This document shows, one piece after another, positions 55,430-64,000 of a stretch of DNA of 64,000 nt. Numbering within the stretch: the first letter of the stretch is position 1; every line of letters begins with the position of its first letter. A program made the position numbers and the translations under genes. Source of the stretch: Pyrrhosoma nymphula (Eukaryota > Arthropoda > Insecta > Odonata > Coenagrionidae); assembly GCA_963573305.1 (NCBI GenBank), contig OY754334.1:87851848-87915847 (forward strand). The letters are read 5' to 3'. The notes under the pieces were generated by a model. The model worked only from the letters and a program-made list of their open reading frames with translations. It did no database searches and had not been told where the DNA came from.

Positions 55430-56640
55430 GATGCCCTGAGCTTTCCCTCGCCTTAATTCTTTGAAAAGACATCCTCCCTACCATCTCTCCTCTTCCGCGG
55501 GCGGGAGAAGTGGCAGCGGGGAGAGAAGCAACCCATTAAGCAGAGATTATGACAGCATACAATTCCCTCTTCATCATCCATCGGGAGACTTATCTTGCAG
55601 CCCGACCGTACACACAGGCACACACACATAAAAATGATGGAAGAAAAACCCCTTTTCTTTGCCACAACACCGTAAATCTCTCCGGCGGAGAGAGAGCGTG
55701 CGCGGGAATATTAATCCACCTCTCAAGGGGAGCGGGTACCCTTCGAGGAAGGACGGAAGGGCGTCGGGAGAAGAAGATGGGGCCCAGGGATGAGGCGCCG
55801 TGATAAAAAATGGGCTGGGAAGTCTTTAAAGTAGGGTGGACTCCTCCACATTCAACACGGTCCTTCGGAACGGAGAGGAGAGTGAAAATAAAGCATAACT
55901 CTACAAACATAAACGGCCATTCATTTACTACCTGAGAGTCGGAACCCGAATTAAAACGTACGTTCATTTTGATCGCATCGAGTAACAGAGGGTGAGCGAA
56001 AGTCCGGCCGCAGAGATGCTGAGGGATGCCCAGATGAACACCACCATAGATTAAAGAAAAAGAGCAGATGGAACCATACGGTGCGCTAGCACAGTAGAAT
56101 ATTCAAGCTATTAAAATGGGAATTCGGTCATATTTAGGTGATTAGTTTTGTAGTTAATTAACCCAACGCGTACGTATTTGCGGCGGAATTGTCTTGGCAG
56201 AACCGTGAAGATTTGCCTAGAAAAATGAAAAATTCTGCAAAAAAGCTCTGTATTATTGTAAAACTATGGACTAATTTCGCGTGACAGCCATGTTAGGTGG
56301 ATCTTTTTTCGCAAAAAAACTGCTTCACTTTCATGCATCAAAATGCCGTCTACTCACTTCTATAATCTATGAAAATGACGCACTCGAGGATATGAGGAAT
56401 TCAAGGGGAATAGCACAGCGAAGGCAAACGAAGGACGAGAGAGAAAGAAAAGAAAACGTCACAATTAAGTTTACCGGAGAACCGCGGGACGGGAAATGCA
56501 AATCCTACTTATAAAGTTGGATTGGATTTCTCTTTAAAATCAAGGAATATTCCAGGATTTCTCGGATAAAAATCATATTTAACAAAGAGGATGTAATGCA
56601 TTGCGAAATCGTTTGTGGGTGTGTCAAAACCATTCTCAAC
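55430..56640. other. no recognisable gene
   Basis: A CpG-richer patch at 55480-55800, without a domain-bearing frame. The rest is AT-rich. Confidence 0.45.
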
Positions 56641-56679
56641 GATCCAGTCCCTTTTATAGTAGGGGGTCTTGCATGGGTT

Positions 56680-57610
56680 ATTATAAATCGATATAATGTT
56701 GTATTGATCGATAATAATTATATAGCACGCTATATCAATCGATAGTTCGATAAATAACACTATTTTGAAAATTATAATTCGATTTTATGATAAGAGCAAT
56801 TGGTTATCATCCGATAATGTTCGACATTTATCAATTATTATTAGATAATATGTACTACCATTCGATACCTTCCGTGGGAGTCATCAAACAATAACCTATT
56901 TTTTAACATATCTTATATGAAGTGTGTAAAAAAATAAAAGTTTTCGTAGTGTTATGGGAGAGAGCGATTTCAAGAAATCTTACCGGTTTTCAAGGATTTC
57001 AAGGTGGGATCGCCACCCTGAGTATTTCACAGCTTCAAGGTTTGCATTTAACGACTCTATCCGGCTATTTCATCAACAAACCACCCTTTCCTCTTCTCTT
57101 CTTATTTTCATCGTGTTTCCCTGAAATTTTACCTTGGAGAGTAATCTTCAAAAATATATTATATCAAGCAAAATGGGTTATTTTGTCTCGTATGGAATAT
57201 ACCAAATGAATGAGCATATTATCAAATAATAATAATAATAGATGAACATCGATTACTAATGGATTACTCTAACATATCATCGAATTATAATCGATTTAAA
57301 TAGCGTCTTACCGAATTATAACTGATTGATACAGCGAATCGAATTCGATACATAGTACTGCAGCACAGTTCAATTCGATATATATTTTTTGATGTCTTTT
57401 GTGAGATCTATCGAATGATAATGCATATTATCGAATAATAATAGATAAATATCGATCATTACTGGATTGTAATTGATTACTTTAACACGTCGCCGAATTA
57501 TAATCGATTAACATAGTGTGTTACCGGATTATACTCTATTAATAAGGCATGCTATCGAACTATTACCGACTGATATAGCGAATCGAATTCTATGCATATT
57601 AATACAGCGC
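56680..57610. repeat. CGATAAT-rich structure: inverted and tandem units
   Basis: Two direct units (about 57211-57405 and 57420-57610, offset ~209 bp) share GCATATTATC-AATAATAATAGAT, a CATCGATTACTA / TATCGATCATTA word, CGAATTATAATCGATT and GATACAGCGAATCGAATTC / GATATAGCGAATCGAATTC. A third unit lies inverted at 56690-56875: its reverse complement reads TATCGAATGGTAGTACAT, then ATTATCTAATAATAATTGAT, and ends with GATTGATATAGCG. The ~330 bp between (56876-57205) are unrelated. Within units, ~32-bp sub-repeats of CGAATTATAAT are visible. It could be a MITE with long compound ends or a rearranged satellite. Confidence 0.65.
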
Positions 57611-57614
57611 AGTT

Positions 57615-58955
57615 CCACGTGAAAGAGCTCAAGAACTCGGAGTGCCGACTTGGATGGAGAGTGACAAAGAGGACAGAGTAGAGCCCAGCGACGAAGGAAA
57701 GACGTGAAGAGAGTAGCGACGGGGACAGAGAAGAGGCAGGGTGCGGAATCACCAAGTGAGTCTACGGGAGGAGAAGAGACTCCGGGAAGCTCACGAAATG
57801 TTCCACCAGATTTTCTCCCGTTTTTTTCTCCTCACTCGCTCGAAAAATACGACGAGATGACGACAAGAGACATCAGTGGCGACAGGGGAGACGGGATGCG
57901 AGCTAGGGTCGGAATGAAGGAGAGGTAGAAACGAGAGAAGGCGCAGTAAAGTTGGATACACATACATGGTGCGTCTCTGTCCTCCAAACTTACGCGACAC
58001 ACAATTCGATGGTCTTCTCATATAATTTGATAAATTAATAAAACTATAAAAAACTTTAATACTAGTTTATATACCGTTTTGGGCAGGTTTTTAATATATC
58101 CCTTCAACTCTCCTATTACCCTTTCCAGTGTTGTACAACGTCATCACAGGATCTCGCACTTGTTATCAGGCCAATTCATTTGAAAAACGCTATAATCAGC
58201 TTATGAAAATAACATCGTTTCCTAGAAAATTTTGTTGGCCTCTTCTGCTCCTTATCCTTCCAAGGACTCCGGTACTTCATTGCGCCTCGCGACTTAGTCC
58301 TCAAGTCGCAGAAAGAGAGTAGTTGACGTGAGTGGAGAGCAGAAGGGCTGGATCCGAGAAAAGACACGGACGGGGCCAGACTTTTTCCTTGGCGAGAAGA
58401 GGAAAGAGAGAAAGGCGAGAGAAAAGGTGGCGGGCCGCACGTCCCGCCGCGTGGAGTGCACTTAATTCGCCGAGGATTCGAGTCTCATCGCACCGTTGCC
58501 TTGGCGGACAGGGATCTCTCGAGGACCACGAGAGAGAGGGGCATGAAAGGTCGACATTGGACGGCCGTGGGGGAGTGGCAACCCACCATAAAAATCCACC
58601 TAACTCCACTCATACAGATCCACATTAAAATTGATAGGCAACTTCTGCGACATTCTTTTTCAATCAACAAGACTTCTAGGAATGCTGATACCTATACCCA
58701 AAAATTCACGAGCCGTGGCCGATACGAGATTCATGAGCCGTGGCCGACATAGGTGCTTCGCGGAGACAAAGAATGCCTTCGCAGCGCGCGAGTGACCTTG
58801 AGCGAACTTTTACGAGGACAGCCGGAGTCTATCCGAATATCGAAGCCGGCAGCCCAAAGAATCTAGACTCAGCCAAAGCACAGAACTCAAAATGCTTGGA
58901 TGCATTCCTCTGCGCCAACACCACGTCACGCTCAAGAATGCTAACGCCAAGCAAG
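57615..58955. other. no recognisable gene
   Basis: Purine-rich to CpG-rich sequence with overlapping frames on both strands, none with a domain. GAGCCGTGGCCGA is duplicated (near 58710 and 58736). Confidence 0.45.
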
Positions 58956-58961
58956 GATAAA

Positions 58962-59257
58962 ATCGGCGTGGTGGCTTAAATACAGGCTACCCATCCCCAG
59001 GGTCTGGATTCAAATCTTGGCAATTGCAGAGATATTTTATGCGGAATCCCGATCCCTACTTGGGTTATACACAGAGATCACTTCAAAGTAAGTACATAGA
59101 CATTTCGCCCAATGAGACAGTAAACTGTTGATCTCCAGGCACCTTACGTCAAGAGCAGGCTAATGCCGACACCGGGTTTCTCTCCACCTTTCCTCCGTTC
59201 CTAAATGATCCTACCCTACCCGCCTTTGGCGCAAATGACCAGTCGTAGGTGTCCTCT
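58962..59257 (+). mobile_element. SINE-A copy
   Basis: Head GGCGTGGTGGCTTAAATAC (box A region), with box B GGATTCAAATCTTGG near 59006. The body follows: GGAATCCCGATCCCTACTTG (59043-59062), ACACAGAGATCACTTCAAAG, GCTAATGCCGACACCGGG (59159) and the 3' part GGCGCAAATGACCAGTCG (59229). It lacks the TTAAACGGTGGTCCCC segment, so it has an internal deletion of about 30 bp relative to the copy at 40039. Confidence 0.75.
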
Positions 59258-59563
59258 CAACATAACCAACAAATCTGCATAACGATAAAAAAATAAAGGA
59301 AATCAAAGCCCATTCCAAAGAGATCAAAGACACCCGAAACAACACGAAAAACCGCGGAAGATGAACCCGCGAATGCCGAGACTTCCACTGCATCAAGAGG
59401 AAGACCGGAGATATATGAAGGGTTAGATCTTTCGGGAGGGGAACGAGGGGTGTAACAAAAAAGAAAGATACGGGTCTTAGGGCGTTAAAGGCAAACCCAT
59501 TCCGTCATCAATCATCATCCCGCGACAGCTGCAGGCGTAGGCAACGACACGAAGGGGTCACGC

Positions 59564-59587
59564 GGGGGGGGGGGGGGGGGGGGGGGG
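59564..59587 (+). repeat. poly(G) tract, 24 bp
   Basis: Uninterrupted run of 24 G, the longest in the window. The length may be imprecise because of assembly. Confidence 0.9.
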
Positions 59588-59744
59588 CGACTCGAGAAGG
59601 GGGAACACATGGAACGAGGAGGAAGATGAGCTCTCGACGACGAGAAGGGAAAGGGAATGTCTCGAGGTGGAGGGAGATTAGTAGGTCGACCCCTCAGAGA
59701 AGAGCGCCCTTGCAGGGCACGCACTGCGACGCGCTTTAAGATAG

Positions 59745-61094
59745 GGTTTTCTGGTCTAGAGGCCCATTTTGTACCGCATACTTGGAAGTTTTTTTCACAA
59801 TGAAAACGAAAGAAATTGTTATTAACGGTTATTTATTTGGAGATATCATACTCATTACTATATGTTAGCCAAGTTAAAGTGCACAATTAAAATAACTTCA
59901 TATAAAAAAATGGCGGCAAAGAGGGTTGTGCCGTCTGATAGCCCGTCCGTTCGGGTTTCCCAGAGAACTGCTAATCTGAAACAGTTGGAAAAAAACATTA
60001 ATATTGTTTATAAGTTTGGCTATCGTTGCAACCAAAAATATGTTAAAATATGTCAGCTTTTAATAGAATGGAGGATGATTGAAAAAAATTATTATTTTTT
60101 AGGGTCTATGGATGTGAATAAAAAATCGACATTTTTGAAAAATGCTTCATTTTTTTGTTGCCACAATAGCTAAAACAATTTTCTACAACTTTCCAAAGCA
60201 GCAATTAAATCGGCTGAAAAGTTTTTCAGCAATCCATGACACCAACAAAAAGGTGATTGTTGGGAAATTACTGTTTTTTTTACTTTTTCCTCCTTTTTTC
60301 TAACTTACCATCAATCTGCGATGCCTGCACCGTAGAGAACACCTTTCTCAATCTCGAACAAGGCGCTTTCAAGTATCTACTGCTTCCTCCCGAACTGCAG
60401 ATCTGGCTTCCTTGCTAGCGGTGGACGCGCGGTGCTCTGAGCGTAGAAGGCGGTCTCTGTTGCGTACAGTGCAGAACTCGTGTGCCGTGTTGCCAATACG
60501 AATGCCCATGACATTCATTATGTGGAGAACTCCCATGAAGCCGTCATTGAAAATGACTAGCAAAATTGGCGGCGATTTTGACAAAATCTTTACCAGAATA
60601 AACGTGCTTAGGCGAAAATGTCCAAATCAACGAATTTAACGACTGGCTATTGTTTTGAGAGTTTGCACCAACACATAGTAGGAGTTAGACTACCATATGA
60701 CGTACATATGCAGGTAGCGCCATCTAGAGGTCATTCGAGGCACTTAAAAAACACGAATTTTGATACTTCAAGAAAGCTAACATACCATATAATGAATATT
60801 TGCATTTGGCGCCAACTACTGTGAGTTAACATACCGTATGACATATATGCACGTATTGCCACCTAGACGTAATTCGAGACACTTCATAGTTGATAGTGAA
60901 ACTTATCTCGACCGCCGCGCGCTGTCGCGGCGACCCTCGGAAGCGCTCGGACAGGCGGTCGGATAACTGCGTTTTTCAAGTATACCAAATAGTTTCCTTG
61001 GAAAAAGGTTTTTTCAGCATGTAGGCTACACCATAATGTGCCAAAATATTCAATTTAAAAAAATGATTTTTTTTAATTTCTAGACCAGAAAACC
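59745..61094. mobile_element. 1.35-kb element bounded by 16-bp inverted repeats (putative DNA transposon)
   Basis: GGTTTTCTGGTCTAGA (59745-59760) and its exact reverse complement (61079-61094) bound AT-rich sequence. Inside are a plus-strand frame (59862-60173, 103 codons) with no recognised domain and a set of ~65-bp repeats near the right end (60683-60892). No transposase was recognised, so a non-autonomous element is the likeliest reading. No target duplication is obvious, which weakens the call. Confidence 0.45.
60683..60892 (+). repeat. three diverged ~65-bp tandem units
   Basis: Units start at 60683 (AGTTAGACTACCATATGACG), 60775 (truncated: GCTAACATACCATATAATG) and 60824 (AGTTAACATACCGTATGACA). 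Each contains ATATGCA-GTA/ATTTGCATT followed by GGCGCCA or a variant. The first and third end with a TTCGAGGCACTT / TTCGAGACACTT word. Confidence 0.7.
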
Positions 61095-61099
61095 TCCTT

Positions 61100-64000
61100 G
61101 AGACGTGGGGGAAGTGGCGACGAGGGCAGAGAGGAGAGGCATAAGGTGACACACTCCCACGCCCTTTTACACATCTCTCCCCGAACGATATGTACTAGGA
61201 CCGTCCTGCCTTTGTCACAATTGGAGCTGTAGAGATTCCTGTTTAAAATAGTAGGCTTAAACTGCGTGGTGATGATTTCTGCATGAGACACATCGACATT
61301 ATTCCAATTTTTAGTAATCATGACTGCATTCATCTCTATTCGATGAATTTCGGTCGAAATCATGTCGTGACGCTTATGAGTGAAAAAAAATTATTCAAAA
61401 ATGGTTATGAGTGAAAGCTATCTTGTGCTTTATAGCTTGTATTACAGCTAGGAAGGCCTGTATTAGAGCAGTAACGAGATGACAATTTATTGGCATATTT
61501 AGACGCGTTTCGACGCAACGCGAAAGCGATGCGATAACAAATTGTTACGATCAGATTCATCGTTACATGAAACTCTTTGACCGAAATCATTTCTATCACA
61601 GTTTGGGAGAAATAGCTAGCTAGAGTCCCAGGTACCTGGGCAAGAGTCATGTGATGATGGTAAAGACCGAAATGCAAAATATGATCCACTCCAATGCAAA
61701 ATGCTGTTGACTAATTTTATCAACTGATAAAGGATGGAACTGTTCATTTGTGGCGGTAATTTTCTATATCAGATTTAAGCCAATGCAGAAAGCGAAAAAA
61801 ACAGACTGTTGACAAATTTAGCCAATTCAGTACTGAGTGTTGTGATGGTTCCATTAATATTCGCTGGAAAATTAAAAAAATAACGAATTTTAGGTTTTGC
61901 CCACATTACTACGAAAACCGATATCGTTAATCTCTCACCATACACCCACAGTTTTATTCAGTAGAACAGCCTGAAGCTGCGTTTTCCGATGAGGTACCCA
62001 ACATCCTTATCTCTAAAACAATCACTCACAACCCCAAAAGAATGCTGATGTTGCTGGGAAGCTACATTCACTCAATCTAATAATCAAAGTAAAGCAACTA
62101 TAAAAAGTTAATACCTCAGATACAAAGCGAACACATCATAAAATGTTGCTTTAATCGTTGAGAGAACATTAGTGAGCCCTAATTACAATTGAGCCTCTCT
62201 CGGTTTCATCCTAAGAGAGAAGTTTTCTCAATTCCCATTGGTTCAAAATTGCAGAGAGCCACTTTATGACACGCAACGAGGAGGAGAGAATCATTTAATC
62301 CGATGCCTTACTCCACTCATTCTCGATCCTTTGATTCACTTGCCTCGGGGAACTAATTAAAAGAGTCAGGCGTATTAGATTCCAGGGACCAGATAACAGT
62401 TTAGGGGAAAATCCTCTTTCTCGGAGAAAAAGATTGAGGACGATGACGTCACCGGCCCCATCTCCCCCCACGGAGCCCCCGTCAAGAAATGAGAGAAGAG
62501 GAGCTGGTTAAGAAGTGGGTGGGCGGAAGGAAAGGAGCGAGACGACAAGACGCTCCGAGTGACGCGACGTAAAAAAATATCCAATATCGGGAATGCAGTC
62601 CATAAGCCTGAGACGGATTTTACGGGCCGCCAGCTGCACCAAACATGTTTTTATCTCCCCTCCTGCGCTGACTAACGCCCGGGCCGTAAAAGATTTTACG
62701 GAGCGCAGAGGCGAGCCAAGCATTCATCAACGGGATGACGCCCGGGCAAGAGATGCTTTCGATCACACCGCCGAATACTGATTTGCATCGACGAAAGCCT
62801 GATGGACAATGAGGTGAAACAAGCTTCCAGCGAAATCATTTAACGACGGCAACGAAGATGGCGAGATTTGAGAAAACACTTCGTGATGATCATATGAGAA
62901 AGCCTGTTACAAGAACTTGGATGGGAATCACTATTAGCGAGTGAGCTGAAACATAGTCAGTCTATTGTCGAGTTCAAATCTGATCTATTTTACGATTATA
63001 AAAACACTTTCATCGGTATTATGCACAGCGCATAACAAGAGAGAGAATGGAATTGAAAGTTTTACTCGTCTGCCCTTCCACACATGACAATAATCAAAAT
63101 AACTGCTTTTAAGATTGAAAGCACAGGCATTGTGATTTTAACATTACTAATGTCCGCAGGTATTTTAGCACTGATAGGACAAGACAAGCTTAACATTGCA
63201 CAATGAAAAAGATATTTACGATTCCAAGCAAGGCTAATAAACTTAAAACAACACACCTGTGTATCATGGTTATGTCAAACGATTTTAAAAATCGGAATTC
63301 CACACCAGTTTACAGAGGAACGATAGAATCTCCACATAAGAATAAAATCGAAAACAAAGAAAGCCCGAGATTTAAACAGAAGTTGTTTCACAGGACTGTG
63401 TTTTATAAATATATTTACAGTGCTAGTTTAAATACACACAATCATACCAGCTAATGTTTCGACTTTCACACTGTAAAAGATTCCTTGGGTCCTTTTTGTC
63501 ATTAAATCGCTCGTAAGTGGATCACATCGTCTATCATTACGTAAACTGGATAAATCTCGACAAGCAGCGATAAAAACGCGAACGCAATATAAGCGAAGTA
63601 AACTTAAATAAGGGCCCGTTTTACGACTGTATTTAAGACAGCTCGCTCCTGTCCCAAATCTTTAGTGCATCAGAATGTCAATAAAACAAGGCAGGCATCC
63701 TCGATGAATATGTAGAGAAAATGACGAGATACAAGCGTAGCAACATGGGGAAATCTAAAAATTGGATTATTTCTCTTGGGTAAACATTCGACGGTATACA
63801 GCGTCACGATTCACGTTAAATACTAAACTGAAGCCATAAACTGAAACAGTATTACTTTATTTTTGGCCGTTCGAAATTTCTAAAACTGAATCTCGGTTCG
63901 GCAATGGGGTGCCCTGAATTGCTGGGCCATCGCCAATCAACGTCAGATGGCCACTCTCGTCATCTGCGGCGTAATTATTGGACTATCAAACGCAAATGGG
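61100..64000. other. no recognisable gene
   Basis: Moderately AT-rich to the end of the window. Short frames only, no repeats shared with the rest of the window, no RNA gene seen. A gene entering from beyond the edge cannot be excluded. Confidence 0.45.

Noticed and set aside
1..64000. CRISPR arrays, operons, rRNA or functional tRNA genes
   Set aside because: None seen. tRNA-like segments all run into SINE bodies or lack a complete cloverleaf.

Overview
This is a eukaryotic, almost certainly arthropod, genomic window. I recognise no host gene, no bona fide tRNA or rRNA gene, and nothing prokaryotic (no operons, no CRISPR array). The evidence is the density of non-LTR retrotransposons, tRNA-derived SINEs and foldback elements, and an AT-rich background broken by short CpG-rich blocks. 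Resemblances to named families come from memory of protein motifs. I cannot fix the species.

Layout. 0-10 kb: fragments of a LINE family called here LINE-B, a dispersed direct repeat (168/1507), and a 245-bp foldback insertion (8664-8908). 10.5-13.3 kb: a 5'-truncated RTE-like LINE with a clear 11-bp target-site duplication (TSD). 13.3-21.2 kb: more LINE-B pieces, a 152-bp direct repeat, three more foldback insertions (16.6, 18.2 and 18.9 kb) and a SINE head. 21-24 kb: direct repeats, a TATCG-rich degenerate repeat next to a GC-rich block, and a SINE split by another repeat. 25-48 kb: LINE-B, SINE and MITE-like pieces, a Penelope-like terminal fragment, a dead CR1/Jockey-type reverse transcriptase (32 kb) and a dead hAT-like (DUF4371/ZMYM1-like) transposase (46-47 kb). 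49.9-53 kb: the best-preserved element, a CR1/L2-like LINE whose single open frame covers endonuclease and reverse transcriptase and which ends in a (TCTACA)n-type tail. 53-64 kb: an old ~520-bp duplication, a 900-bp inverted/tandem CGATAAT-rich structure, another SINE, long poly(G) tracts, and a 1.35-kb element bounded by 16-bp inverted repeats.

Main discovery. Four small insertions (107-245 bp) share one architecture. Each has a short inverted arm abutting one TSD, a 4-27 bp centre, then a longer sense arm that continues into a 29-44 nt tail ending at the second TSD. TSDs are 11-16 bp. The arms differ in sequence, but two of the tails align without gaps (TTCCAC....TATCG.CCG). Two of the centres carry a hammerhead-like core (CUGANGA - helix - GAAAC). 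This fits ribozyme-bearing termini of Penelope-like elements re-inserted as inverted-truncated copies. It is inference, but directly testable.

Nested order can be read in several places: foldback inside LINE-B (18.2 kb), SINE inside LINE-B (40.0-40.4 kb), and a ~215-bp repeat inside a SINE (23.5-23.9 kb). LINE-B is therefore older than the SINE and foldback insertions, and the CR1-like element looks like one of the youngest arrivals.
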